Assembly (NCBI GenBank): GCA_025331445.1
Contig: JAIWNE010000043.1
Coordinates: 124,001 to 188,000, forward strand
Length of the DNA stretch: 64,000 nt
Origin: Blakeslea trispora
Taxonomy: Eukaryota; Mucoromycota; Mucoromycetes; Mucorales; Choanephoraceae
Reading direction: 5' to 3'
The notes beneath the pieces are model-generated. The model saw only the letters and a program-made list of their open reading frames with translations. It ran no database searches and was not told the origin of the DNA. This document shows positions 51,053-63,809 of the stretch, piece after piece. Numbering within the stretch: the stretch's first letter is position 1; every line of letters begins with the position of its first letter. The position numbers and the translations under genes are program-made.

Positions 51053-54000
51053 ATGAACTATTTTTCGTTGAGCAAAAAATGGCAAGTACTTGGCCCTTTT
51101 CCTATTGGAACAAGGGAACAGGACTTTGGTGCAGATCCACTTGAAGACTATGGTAACAAGCAAAATGGGAACAGCATGTTTCTTTCCTATCATTCTTACT
51201 TTCATTCTAGGAGGATTTCATCAGCTCAAATATTCTTCTAGCTCCAAGTATCCATCTGAACTTGTGGATGGTGGATTTGTTGGATGGACTACAACAAACT
51301 CCTACAACCACACTGTTGGACCCATTGATTTTGAAAACACAAGGTAAACGAGTAGGAATCAAGAAATTGCATAAATAAATCTAACTTTCATTTTTTTCTA
51401 AGATGGGAAGAGAATGGAGTACCTTTTGGCTGGTCTATAGAGCAATACCAATCATGGGCAAGAGGCTTACTTATTGTGTATGCACCAGTTCAACTTTTCA
51501 TACAAGTCAAAGGTGCAGCTGAATTTTACATAAACGATAAATGCTATCATGGGGATTATTACGGTTACAATACCACCAAGCATATTATTCATCTGGATAA
51601 AGGCAAGTACCAGCTTGACATTCGGATGGTACACGATGTACGCCTTTTCGGTGGTGGTAAATCACCACCTCAATGTCAATTTCAAGTTCTAATGGAAGTA
51701 AAAGATGAAACTTTAATTTACCCCGAAGATTGTGCGGTTGTTATGCCCTCATGTACATCAGAAACGACATGTGAACTGTTGATGCCTGATTACATAAAAG
51801 ACGTCGGATTTGCAGGTTCATATGGTAGTGTTTGTATTCAGAACGCAGGCGATGATAGCATGACTGTATGCTCGGTCGCTTTGTGCATCGTTGATGAGCG
51901 CTCGCTTGAAGCGAATCGAGCTGGCCTTTTTGTAGAATACAAGACAGAGATGTTACTGGATCATCCGTTAGTTATCGTTCCTGGGCAGACCCGACCTGTT
52001 GGGTTTCGCTTTGAAAAAGAATGGAATTCTTTGCCATCTACTGAAATTATGCGACTTTGGGTTCGAATTCAGCTTCAAATGCATGACCAAAAACAGAAAA
52101 AGTTTGATATCCGGGCCTCTACAGATGTACGCTGCATTGACTGGCTGAAATCAACCTTCAAGTATACTTTTTTGGATTACGATCGAACTGTGCATTATGG
52201 TAAAAGCGTGTAAGGTTGAGAGAGGCAAAATTATTCATGCATTTTATAGCTATTGCTAAGCGACCCGATATTCTGACCAAAGACATTCATAAGCCTATTG
52301 TGGTTGCTCTTCATGGTGCAGGGGTAGAATTAGATGAGCCTTTTTGGGTAGAGTCTATTCCTGCACAGGCTTCTTCATGGGTATATAGATCTGAAATGAC
52401 TTTTTTTTTCTGCAAGTTCCAACCTTTCTAACTGTATACTTTTTTCTTTATTGCTAGATTGTATTTCCATCAGGAAGAACATCATGGTAGGATAAAGATA
52501 TGCATTTTAGCATCGTCACTAAGATAAATTGATTTTTTTTAAGGGGATATGATTGGCACGGCCCCAGTACATTGAACGTATTCAATTCCTTAAATGGACT
52601 AGCTGAGTTGCAGGACTTACTTCCACCTCACTTTGAGTGCATTGATTCAGTGAATGAAGATTGGGTGAATGGTAACGTTCTCAAACCGAAAAAGGAAACT
52701 GCTTATAACTCGGTTTCATAGTGGCTAAACCTCATGAGACGAAAAATACACTAAAACACAGGGATCATCGTGAATGGACTATAGGTAATAAGGAGCGATT
52801 GGTGCTAATAGGTAAGCCAAATAGATGAATAGAGTAACAATTGCGACCTAAACATCATGTAGGTCATAGTAATGGTGCCCAAGGCGTATGGCATCTGGCA
52901 GTTCATTTTCCTGATAAGATTATTGCAGGTAGAGTTCATAAATATGTTCTTTTTTTTTTTTTAAAAAAAAGAAATCTTACACTGTTATGATCAAAGTCAT
53001 TCCAGCAGCTGGCTATGTCAAGATTCAAGATTACATCTCTTTTGCTAATTGTATAGGTGGATCCTATTGCGATCCCATACTGAAAGGCGTAAGAGACAAT
53101 AAAAAAAACACCTGTCATCATTTCATGGATGAAAAGAAACCAATGATTATTTCACGTTAGATTTTAGAGTCATCTATCACTGAATATAACAATGATCTGC
53201 ATTTGTCTAATATGGTAAGGTAAATCACTAAAAACACAAAAAAGAAAGCTAAAATACTTTTTTTTTCTTTTAGACCAATCTTGCTGTCCTGCCACGAGTG
53301 GGTACTGAAGATGATAATGTACCACCGTTACACACAAGAAAATATGTGAGGATTTTAAATGGTCTACTTAAAAATCCTACTGCCATCAAGTAAGACTATA
53401 TCAAGTTTCTTGAATGCTCTACTGAGCCTTTTGATTAGAATCTCGGAAGTAGTAGGAGAAGGTCATTGGTTTGATTCTGTATTCAAGGACAAGATTGTGC
53501 AGGATTTTCTCTCCAAGCAATTACAAGTACAGAACAAGAATATACAAGATGAGTTTTGTATCACGTTGATCAATCCTGCTGTAAATGGCAGTGTGAATGG
53601 AATTTTTGTAGAACAAATGATGATACCTTTTAGGTATGTTTTTTTAATAAGCAGATGAGATGGATAAAAGTGATAATGACGTTGCTTAGACTTGGAAAAA
53701 TACATGGTGTGAGAACAAAAGTGAATCAAACACACACTCTAATATTAAGTAGCACAAACATTGCATCTTTTCGGTTTTTGCATTTCAAGCAGTATCATAC
53801 GCTTGTTGTAGATGGCAACAGCTTCTCTTGTACTGATCTATCAGAGAAAGATATATTCGTGTTTGATACGAAAATCAAAAAATGGAAGGTAAAGAGAGGG
53901 AAATGAGATGTCCAATCACATACATCTCATACGTTTTTCTTTTTTTTGTTAGTTGGATATGATGAAATCAGGTGATCGGAAAGCAGATCAATATGGCCCT

Positions 54001-54760
54001 GTCCATCGTCTCTATGAATCTCAATATCCCTTGAAAATAATCATTCCACGCAATGAAACATATAGACACGTAGCATTGCAGATTGCTCATGATTGGCTTC
54101 TTTATGGTCGAGGTGATTCTGTGATTGTGTATGAAGATGAGAGAGATCAAGTGGGCAGTAAGAAGCGTTATAGTATCTATCTCGGCTTACCGACTGAGAA
54201 CAAGAAGATGTATCAGATACTACAAGATAACCATACAGGCATTGGGTTTCAATTTAACCATGGCTCTATCACTGGAATCAAAGTAGATCACAAGGTGTAT
54301 GACAGTCCTGGAACAGGTAAACATGGATATGCCATCACCTGTCTGCTAATCAATTGTTTAGGTATATTGTTTATGCAGCCTGAGTCAACCAACGGCAATG
54401 AAATTGCAGTAATTATATCAGGTATTGATCCGACTGGATTTGATTCAGCTTGGCGTCTTTTACCTAAAAGAACTGGAATGATGATTCCAGAATGGAGTAA
54501 TGTTTCATTTGCTTTTCATTTTATACTTTTTGGATTGACAATGTTTTTCTTTTTTTTTGCAGTTATCACGAGCCAAGCAATGAAATCAACTGGAATAGGA
54601 GGCATTCTAGGCGCAGGGTAAGTTACCTATAAGCAACCTGGCACGTGTGAACTAACAGGCTCATTGCTTTTTTATCTTTTTTTTTCGCTCTTTTTTTTGG
54701 TAATTTGTCTTACTAATTAGTTACTTTGACAACGACTGGAGACCATTTGGTTATTTATAA
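51053..54760 (+). CDS. Uncharacterised large alpha/beta-hydrolase (serine hydrolase)
   Basis: About 14 exons, start MNYFSLSKKWQVLGP at 51053, stop TAA at 54758-54760, close to 900 aa. The N-terminal half (WQVLGPFPIGTREQDFGADP, then GGFVGWTTTNSYNH and an all-beta-looking region to ~LDYDRTVHYG) precedes the hydrolase core. The core has PIVVALHGAGVELDEPFW (oxyanion-type HGAG), GRTSWGYDWHGPS, and the nucleophile elbow LIGHSNGAQGVWHLA (GxSxG), followed by IPAAGYVKIQDY. The C-terminal part (SGIDPTGFDSAWRLLPKRTG and the ending YFDNDWRPFGYL) has no known motif. I believe similar unnamed proteins occur across fungi. The substrate is unknown. The first in-frame ATG lacks a signal peptide, though the open frame just upstream is hydrophobic, so a missed 5' exon is possible. 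Confidence 0.8.
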
Positions 54761-54997
54761 TTAGAGTAGTTTTCACTAAAGTAAACAAATAGACAAGTAA
54801 AAAAAAAAAGATCACTGTCTGTGTAACTTTAGGTCAATCCACATGGCTTAAATATAATAATAAGTGTAGAAAAAACGTTGGACAATGTATTTTTTTTGCA
54901 CTTGTGTGACTTTGTGTTGGGGGAAAAAAGTACTTAAAATGGGTGCCTTTCTTTTTTTTTAATTTTCTCTTTCTTTCCTTTTTCTTTTCTCTTCACT

Positions 54998-56679
54998 ATG
55001 TCAATGCAATCAAAGATCAATGTAAAGTATTTGCTCAATCATGATGTGAATACTTTAAACTAAACTACGTTATATTTAGTCAACAAAAAGTACAAAGCCT
55101 AATCGCTTCGTATTAAGTGAAGATGAAGACGAAGAAAACATACTCAGTAACAATCAAAAGTACATTTCGGACGGCGACAACGATGATGACGAACCTGTTG
55201 TTGAGCCAGTATCAGCTGAAGCTTTGGAACTTTTAAAGGCTGAAAAAGTAATAAAAGCAGGTTATCTGCTTAAAAAGGGAGAAAAGAGAAGAGTAAGTTT
55301 TTGCTTGGTCAGAACTATTTATAATTTTTTTATTGATTTTCTCTAGTTAGACATGGAAAAAGCGCTGGTTTGTATTGCGATCTACAAAATTAGCCATGTA
55401 CAAAGACAAGAAAGTGAGTCCAAGATGCAATCAATAAGTAGGCAGACTTACCCATCTATTTATGCTGACAGGAGTACAAACTATTGAGACTCATTGACTT
55501 GCACGAAATCCACAAAATAGTTCAGGTTACGACTAAACACAAGTACAAGTTTGTCTTTGCCTTTGTTACTGCCAAAAGAATGTACTACGTCCAAGCAAAT
55601 GACCAGCAGGAAATGGACGACTGGTTCAACTCAGTAAACAAAGCCAAAGAAGAACAACGCTTATACGACGCAGATGATGACACAAGCTCAGTAGATCGCG
55701 ATCAGGAATTTGCAAAGGATGTCATCGCCTCATACAAACAAAACCATGCTGCCAGTGTCATGCAGAACCAACGTCGTCGGTCAAGTGGTCTAATTGAATT
55801 ATCAAAATCACCTATTGATGCGGCCCCTAAAATGAAGCCAGTAGATATTCCAAGAAAGAAAACTAATCTCCCTATTGTCAGCAGCTATTCTACATCACAA
55901 TCAAGTGAATACGTACTTGGCCATTCATTTCCTCTTTCACCTACCTTTGATCTTCAGCAACAAAGCGGGCTAGAAGGCTTAGCTAGCTCAGAAGATGATG
56001 AAGAATACAGTGTAGATAGAGCAAATATCGAGTCTGAAGAAAACAGAAACCGAGTTCTTATCGAAGGCTATTTATTGAAACTAGGTAGAAACAAGGTAAG
56101 ATACTGAAAGCATAGCGCACCAAGCAAGTGGCTGACACATCACATTAGGGCTGGAGAAAGCGCTGGTTTGTACTACGAACAGATACATTGGCCTATTACG
56201 AAGATGACAAGGAATATTCACCTCACCGTATTATTCCTCTGCATCATATCATTGATTCTCTAGAGATTGAGCCAGTCAGTAAGAGCAAACGAAACTGCTT
56301 CAAAATAATCATACCAAAACGAAGTTATGTCCTTTGTGCGTCTACTGAAGCGGATATGGATGCTTGGCTAAATGCCTTGGTAGTGGCCATCAAGAGAGCC
56401 AAGAAAGATGCAGATGACACTTCACCACTAACACCTCACCCACAATCATACCATTCAAGACCATTGTCACTTATTCCTGAAAACCAAACTTTTCAACTAC
56501 AAAAAGTCAATTCAACATCATCTTCTGTAGATTCATTTGAAAATGTCAGTCACATCTCAGGTGTTAGTGGTGCATGTGGATGCGGTGGTGCTGGCGGGGC
56601 TTTAGGAGCTGCTCCTGCGCCAAGTTCACTCGTTCAACTGCATTCCAGAGCTTCAGAAAGATTCGGTCGTGCAAAATGA
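54998..56679 (+). CDS. Tandem PH-domain protein
   Basis: About five exons; MSMQSKIN at 54998 spliced to STKSTKPNRFVLSEDEDEEN; stop at 56677-56679; roughly 475 aa. PH domain 1 (~residues 65-165): AGYLLKKGEKRRTWKKRWFV, LRSTKLAMYKDKKEY, and MYYVQANDQQEMDDWFNSV. An acidic/Ser-rich linker follows. PH domain 2 starts EGYLLKLGRNKGWRKRWFVL and ends YVLCASTEADMDAWLNAL. Both domains have the basic K-x-W-KKRW-FVL strand pattern used to bind phosphoinositides. The C-terminus is Ser/Gly/Ala-rich (GACGCGGAGGALGA). Such proteins act as lipid-targeted adaptors at membranes; no enzymatic domain is present. The order resembles TAPP-type adaptors, but homology is only by architecture. Confidence 0.88.
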
Positions 56680-56772
56680 TCTCTAGATTACATATACCTT
56701 CAAAAATTAATTTTCTTTTTTTAATTATCATAATTTAAATACTATTAAAATAATAAAGACATTTTTAGTTTC

Positions 56773-57982
56773 CTATAAAGCCTTTCCATGGAAAACTGGA
56801 CATTTAGGCATAAATTTCTCGGGACCCAGTTCTTCTATGCGATAGCCCTCAGCATATATAGGCGGATTATAAACAAAATAATTGGGCACATATTTTCCTT
56901 GCTCATTAGGATAAAAAGGTGTTCGCAGATCGTATAGCTTACGAGGCAAGCAGAAGAAACGAACAAACAAAGCCCTGGTCTTGATTATCGTGTTGAAGAC
57001 AAGTCGTGTTAAACAGGAGGCTGTTTGGATGCCAAAGGCCTTGCATTCGTTGGTTTCTAGAAAGCATGGTAACATAATGTAGACAATCGGCAGCATCCAT
57101 CTAGGGAGTCGTCTGGCCAAGTGTTTGATAGTAGGATCAGCACAACGCCAATTGGCAGGATGATATTTTACAGATGTTGATTCATATCTTTTCTGAATCA
57201 TATACCATTCATCCAAAGTATTAGGGATCTCTTTAATATTCATCTTTGTACCAATTTCGTGCCATACTTTAAAAATCGCCTAACATATTTTTTTGAAAGG
57301 GTGAATCACTTATTTGTAAGATTAGACAATAAAACTTACATTGACTTCTCGGATATCCAATGAACGCCATTCCCAATTGTTGATCCAACGGATTGGCTCA
57401 GCAACAAACAGCACTAATGTATATAAATAATCTTCGTTTGAGATGTTGTATTTACCATGCAGTTCATTTAGTCTTTCAATGGATGCCTCTCGACGCGCAT
57501 ATTGCTTGTCAATTTCTTTTTCAGATAGATTAGCATTGAGACAAAGTTCATTTTGAATTCTTGGATAAGGATCAATAATTTCTGATAGAATAAGCTCTGT
57601 ATCTTCAGCGCGACGAGGGCAATGATCAAGAAATTCTCTTGTAGAAACCAGTAACTTGCTGACGGAAGGAGTGGAAAACGGTTTGAAGAGAGCAAATTCG
57701 AGAGAAGCACGAGCAAACACTAGGCCATAGTTTAGTATAGTTTAGTGAAAGGAAGAATGAATACTTACATGGAAATTCTTTACGAAAAACATCGCTATAG
57801 ATCTTCATTGCAATATCATGGTCTTGCAATACAACGTTGGGGTCTGGGTACTCTTTAATTAATTGACGAACATGTTGATATCGGCGATAGCGTACATAAG
57901 TTAAATATGAAACAAACAGGCACCCTAATACTGTAGGTATTCTGTTTAGCAGTAATTCGTTTAAAATCTCTTTAAAGAACAT
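56773..57982 (-). CDS. mpaB/rubber-oxygenase-like (Lcp/DUF2236) membrane enzyme
   Basis: Three exons, 57982-57769, 57719-57340 and 57279-56773, giving 366 aa. The N-terminus has one membrane anchor (RIPTVLGCLFVSYLTYVRYR). The body reads LVSTREFLDHCPRRAEDTEL, then TLVLFVAEPIRWINNWEWRS, and AIFKVWHEIGTKMNIKEIPN with TLDEWYMIQKRYE. This patterning is that of fungal MPAB/Lcp-catalytic proteins (ER-bound oxygenases, haem-binding in Lcp). A second hydrophobic stretch (RWMLPIVYIMLPCFLE) precedes a conserved C-terminal tail. The physiological substrate is unknown; mpaB cleaves a farnesyl chain in mycophenolic acid synthesis in another fungus. Convergent with the tandem PH gene, 93 bp between stops. 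Confidence 0.75.
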
Positions 57983-60075
57983 GGAATGAAGAGCGAGAAG
58001 AAGGGAAAAAAACCATCAAGAAAAATATATGCGCCAAACAATGACGATTCATGCAATTCCCCTGACGCCGTTCTATCTTTGATGTCTCCTTTCTCAACTT
58101 GATGTTGTGTGTATGCGCATATATCCGTAATACAACTTGTTTGTGAAATAAACAAGTTGCCCGGTCATGTTCGTTACTTTAATTTTTTTTGTTTTTGGTC
58201 CAAGTAGTTTCTTTAATAGCTATACTTGATAAAGAAAAAAGGAGAAAACCGGATAGAGTCTATCATTATTTACTAGACAAGAAATAGTGTATCTACTGTG
58301 TAAGTATATTGTAGCACTTTTTGAAGATTCTGCACTTGGAAATGTAACTGCTATACCATAAAGACTTTTCTTTTTCTTTCTTTTCTTTTCAAAAGCTTAT
58401 TTTCTAAATACCTTTGAGTAATCTCTTGTACAACTTCACCTAATGCTTGTGTTAATGCTTTTCTCACCCTACAGCTGCACGACTAGCGCCATTAGCTGAG
58501 TCCGAAGATAGTTAAAAATGGTGTTAATCACAGTACGAGAGCACGAAAACAATATCGACCGCAAAAAGAGAACTGTAACAACAAAAAAAAAGGAGAGGAA
58601 TCCAGAGTATCCTATTCGACTATTATGATCTTTTACGTGACTATCAAAATACGTATCAACGCGAATGACACTAATGCTTTTTGAAAATAAACAAAACGAG
58701 TATAAGAATCTATAGCACAATATTATCTCAAAGAGAGGTAAGTACAAATTAAAACCTCGTATTTAACACCATATCATCTTGGTTTATCAACAATTAAGCA
58801 AATCTTATAGCAGTAGTAAGTTGCAAGCGGTTACATATTTAAAGAAATGGTAGGTATACATAGATCAGCAACAGCTTTGAGAGACAAAGGGCAAACCCCT
58901 TTACTCAAGAAATAATGTATTGCATCCTATATAACAACAGCACTGTGCTAAAGTATTGCTAAAAAAAAAGGGAGTTCGCTGAACCACTTTTGTTTATGAG
59001 TTGTTACTGTAAAAGAAAGAGAACAATCGACTGGACGAGATAACATGTGAAGGAGACATACCTCACCAGCTTATTCCCGTCCCATTGAAGGCGTTACTTG
59101 GAAAATTTACTGATAGGGACGGAACCCAAGTGCTTCTTAGTGTTGTCTGTACGAGGTTCAATTATAGGCCATACTTCAAAAAGAAAAATATAGACAGCAA
59201 GAAATAAAATAAATGTTCTTGATGTTTTTCTGTTACTGTGATATATGCTAAAAATGGATTGAAGCTTGTCTATAGGACATTGAACTACAGATTCATTTCA
59301 CACGATATAGTGATCAAGCTGATGTTGAAGTTTCCTATTACATCAACAATTTTCACATGTAGATTGAGTAATGTCAGTGTCGAACACCTGCCCTTTGCTT
59401 TTTTATTCTACTTGATGATGCAACAGGAACATGAAGCTTTGCCAAACTATAACCAAGGAATATCATTTGTTTCATCTGAAGAACAAAACAGCCTTTAGGA
59501 GCATATTCTTCAGGTAAATATCACAACTGAACACTCTAGATCATTTGTTTTCTTTGGAGTTAGGTACAATAGTTGCCCAACTTTCTCTTTTGGTCATACA
59601 AGTACTATTCATAAATCAAGGATGAACCAAAAAAGTACAACATCACTCAATCTCTTGTTATTTTGAAGGGAATGAATTTTGAAAGGGACTCAAGACCATC
59701 TACATATATGTCGCTGTCGTCATTGTACCCCGCATTAAGCTGGGTTATTATAAGGTTGAAGCTAAATTTCGGATTTTTCTGGTCAATAAAGGACTACAAG
59801 CCAATCAAACGCTTGACCAGCAAATTACAGCAAACTTTGATTGACAGATTCTGAAAAAAGAGAGAGAGATAGAGAAACTCCACTCTTCTCTTCTATGCCC
59901 TTACTTTCTAGTCTTAATGACTTATTGCGTCCAAAAACAGAATAGCATCATTAGACTATCTTTAACAAGTCAACAAGTATAAATACTTCAAAGAGTTTTT
60001 TTTTCTTTTTCTTTTTTTTTTTGTTCTTAGTATTGCCGATTACAATTTCTCTCTTAAACGAACAATACATACATC
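57983..60075. other. 2.1 kb intergenic, no gene recognised
   Basis: Holds the oxygenase promoter and, at the right, the transporter promoter (poly-T tract near 59998-60030). Short frames at 58469-58747 (-), 59238-59498 (+) and 59663-59854 (+) have no start context or motif that I can support. Confidence 0.5.
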
Positions 60076-61743
60076 ATGATTAAATTACAAGGCAAAGCAT
60101 TGTTCAATGCTTCTACACTCTTAGCAGCTACCGGATTTCTATTGTTTGGTTATGATCAGGTAAGAAAGGATCAAATGGCACAACTTGGTTTTTTGAAATA
60201 ACTTGAAAATCTATATCGTTCAGGGAGTTATGTCTGGTATTATTCCTAACAAACACTTTATTGATCTGATGGGCAATCCAAGTTCGGCCGTTGTTGGTGC
60301 TATGGTTGCACTCTACGAAATCGGTTGTATGTTTGGTGCATTAATTACAGGCAGACTTAGTGATATCATTGGACGTCGTAATACTATTCGCTTGGGTTCG
60401 ACTATCCTTGTAGTTGGAGCTGTTTTCCAAACTGCCACTCAAAACCTTGCTATGACTATTGCTTTTCGTATTGTTACAGGTGTTGGCAATGGTATGAACA
60501 CAGCTACTGTACCAGTCTATCAATCCGAGGTTTCTCCACCCAAATCTCGAGGTGCTCACGTTTGTTTTGAATGTGCTTTGATTGTTGCTGGTGTTGGTAT
60601 TGCCTATTGGCTAGAATATGGCCTTCATTTTGTAGGAGGTGAAATAGCATGGCGTTTTCCCTTGGCTTTCCAGATCTTTTTTGCTTTGATTTTGATTGCT
60701 GGTACTTTCTTTTTGCCAGAGACACCTCGCTGGCTGGTGGCCCAAAATAGAGATGAAGAGGCAAAGGAGGTACTTGCTAGACTCTGGTCTGATGGTGATG
60801 TGACCCATATTCGCTGTGTATCAGAATACGAGGAAATCAAACAGAGTATCGAGGCCGAACGTCGTGAAGGTGTCTCGTCTTATCGAGTCTTGTTTTCCAA
60901 AGGAAAATTCAATAATCGCAAACGTGTTTTGATTGCCATGTTGAGTCAGATCATTCAACAGTTGGGCGGAATCAATGTAAGTTTACCTTTCTCTATTCTT
61001 GTTGCTGTCCATCTAATAAGACAAACATATAGGTCACTACTTATTATTTGACAGATGTTATGATTCAAGCCGGTATGTCTTATTCAATGGCCATGTTGAT
61101 GGCTGGTGTGGATGCCATTGTCTATTTTATTGGAGCATGTCTTCCTATCATCATCGTTGAGCGTATTGGTAGACGCAAGATCATGCTTTGGGGTCTTATA
61201 GCACAAGCAGTTACCTTGGTATGGATTGGCGGTGCACAGAAGGCGAATACGGATAACCCAAGCTCTTCCGCAGCTAATGCAGCTGTTGCCGGTACTATTC
61301 TTTATAATTTTGTATTTGGCTGTAGCTGGCTAGGCATGTCTTGGCTGTACCCTGCTGAAATCTTTTCAACCGGTCTTCGGGCCAAGGGCAATTCACTTTC
61401 GACAGCTGCCAACTGGATTGGTAATTTTATTGTTGCTATGATTGCTCCTGTCTTGTTTGAGTATATCACTTTCTGGACATATATTCTCTTTGCCTTTATG
61501 AATCTCCTCTTTTTCCCTATGGTTTATTTCTGGTTTCCTGAAACAAAGGGTCTTTCATTGGAACAGGTGGACATCTTATTTGCCACTGAAGAAGTCAAGG
61601 ATGATATCAAATCGGTTGACTATGATCGCTATCACCATCAAAGTGATGAAAAGAAGACAGACATTGAACATATGGGCCAGTTCGATCAAAAAGTCGAAAA
61701 GGCTTCCTCAAGCACTGTGTCTTCAGACAGACATGAACAGTAG
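60076..61743 (+). CDS. MFS sugar (hexose) transporter
   Basis: Three exons, 60076-60159, 60224-60976 and 61033-61743, giving 515 aa. MIKLQGKALFNAS precedes TM1, and the motif LLFGYDQGVMSG marks the sugar-porter family. Further signatures are GRLSDIIGRRNTIRLGS between TM2 and TM3, RIVTGVGNGMNTATVPVYQ, SEVSPPKSRGA, FFLPETPRWLVAQ, SQIIQQLGGIN, ERIGRRKIMLWG, and WLYPAEIFSTGLRAKGNSLS with FWFPETKGLSLEQ. Twelve helices are expected. The C-terminal tail is hydrophilic with a DRYHHQSDEKK stretch. Likely proton-coupled hexose uptake at the plasma membrane; specificity cannot be read from sequence. It is convergent with RPC9, stops 64 bp apart. Confidence 0.95.
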
Positions 61744-61807
61744 ACTCTATCTTGCTTTTATCTAATGTAAATAACATGTACTATTCTTCTTTATTAATAT
61801 ATAAACA

Positions 61808-62408
61808 CTACTCTTCCATGGCCTCTGCTTCCTCTCCATATTCTTCTTCCTCTTCTTCTTCCTCATCATCATCGCGAGGCAAAGTAGTCACAATGACCAA
61901 TAACATTTGTTCTAAATCTTCTTCACTAAACCGTTCTTCACATTCTTCAATGACCTTTGTTTTTTGTTTAAAGAGAGAAACAAGGTCAATGTGTGCCCTT
62001 ATTTTCTTTTTGCTATTTTGTTTCATACCAGATAAATCTCAACTGTGCTCTTTGGTCTAAGATTGATGATTTGTAACTTTTCAGCCTTTGTTAACTCAAA
62101 CTTTGAAATGGCTTGCAAGAAACTTTGAACTTGTTCTTCTGACTGTGTTCCAACGGGTGTCTGCTTCAAATACTCATTCAACTATTAACTATCACAGTGA
62201 ATCAACTGACTTAGGGAACGCAGATATAGGCTTGTGTCTCGCTTTTTTTTCATTTCTTTACCTCAAATTGAACTGTACGAAGTTGTTCTGGGAACTGCAA
62301 TAGAGGATCTCGGATCTGTGCCTGCTTTTGCATTTCTTGGCTTTCTTCTAGTAATCTCAAGACTTCATAATTGCTTATATGTGCTGCTCTAACCGACTTG
62401 ATCTTCAT
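61808..62408 (-). CDS. RPC17: RNA polymerase III subunit C17/RPC9 (Rpb4-like)
   Basis: Three exons, 62408-62262, 62181-62029 and 61954-61808, giving 148 aa, the usual size. Start MKIKSVRAAHISNYEVLRLL at 62406-62408. The core has LRTVQFEVLNEYLKQTP, then VQSFLQAISKFELTKAEKLQ and IINLRPKSTVEIYLVIEECE, with ERFSEEDLEQML, matching the HRDC-like fold of RPC9/CRCP. The protein ends in an acidic tail (DDDEEEEEEEEYGEEAEAME). With Rpc25 it forms the stalk that binds initiation factors on tRNA and 5S genes. Confidence 0.93.
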
Positions 62409-63809
62409 GTTTGGTTTTCAAGAAGAAGCAAGATCTATCAAGTTTTTTTTTTCTTTTTTTTTTTTAATTCAGCTTGTTGTTTTGAAAAAAAAAAAAAAGT
62501 AATACGTCATCATTTTTCTTTAAAGAGTGTAAGCAAACGAATATGAGATTATGTCAAGGAAAGGACTATTGTTTATTGAGATAACAAAAGATTGCTATTC
62601 GGTTCTTTTGATCAACCTCGAGACAAGCTTTAATAGCAACTTAATAAAGAAGATTGTCCACTGCAGTAAGCTAATTTCTTTCCACCAAAAATTTCTTTGG
62701 GACACACTAAACACACACTTTTAAAGTAATGCTATTTGCTAGAAACTCAAGTATAGTCTTCAAAACGCAAACTACATCAAGCCGAATGCAACTTTGTGAT
62801 AGTCAAACATGAAAAGTTTACGTGTGTTTTCTGTGGGAATAATTTCAAATGCGTTATAGTGTATTAGATTTCTTTTTTCATTTTCTTTTTATTTTAATAA
62901 AAATATTCCCAAACCTTGTTAAACAAGATAAGGAAAGTACCAAAAAATTAGGGTAAACTTCCTTAATGTCCCGCATCCACGGAAATCTTTAGTAAAAGGC
63001 GAAAGATTTATCCGATCTGAGCACAGGACAGAAGTACAAAGAGTAATTAAATGCAGAGAAAACTCGGCATTTTATACTTTTTTTTTTTGCAAGATAAATT
63101 TTACGAACGCGCTGTCACATAAGCAGTCCTACTAACAGTCCTACATTGAATCCTCGACAGCAGTCATGTGGTGTTGCATGTAGTACAAATATGCATGCAT
63201 GAATTCACATTGATAACGAAACGAATACATTTACAATCTCAGCTAATATTCCTTTGACAAGCATCCTTAATTAACTAATCTTTGTTTATAGTCCGGCACC
63301 AATACAGCATATATTCGTCAGAAGTATAGCATGAGGAATATGCTAAACATTCGAATAAAATCACTCAAGAGTTGTACTTTGAAGGTATTATTTAACTGCT
63401 TTAAGGAAAAGACAATCTCTATCATCTGTATAGAGATTACTTTAGTGGAAGAAGTAGTCTCGTAAAAAAAAAAAACTTCTTTTCAAATGTCGATATTTCC
63501 TTGCCAGCATTCTCTTTAGATCCGTGATGACAAGAATCAACAGACGCCTTCAGAGTAGTAAAATAGGATGCAATTCAGCTGTCTTACACTAGAGGCATAC
63601 CTTGGAGCCAGAAATCTCGACATTTGTTTATGCTTAGAATCGAACAAAGAAATTACCATAATATCAAACAAGCGAAAACAGAAGGAGAGTTGAGATTAAT
63701 ATTAAGCATGATCGCCACTTATTATCTCATTCAATCTTTTTACTTGATGCTCTACAGCTTGGACTTATGTGGCAGAAACGAGGACATACAAAAACAACCC
63801 CCTTTTTCT
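62409..63809. other. 1.4 kb intergenic, no gene recognised
   Basis: RPC9 promoter (poly-T/poly-A runs at about 62440-62505), then AT-rich sequence. Around 63185-63200 there is a small ATGCATGCATG alternating tract. A + strand frame at 63624-63848 overlaps the - strand terminal exon at 63810 and has no motif. Confidence 0.5.

Noticed and set aside
59238..59498. An 86-codon + strand open frame
   Set aside because: No recognisable domain; flanked by stop-rich AT DNA; not distinguishable from chance.
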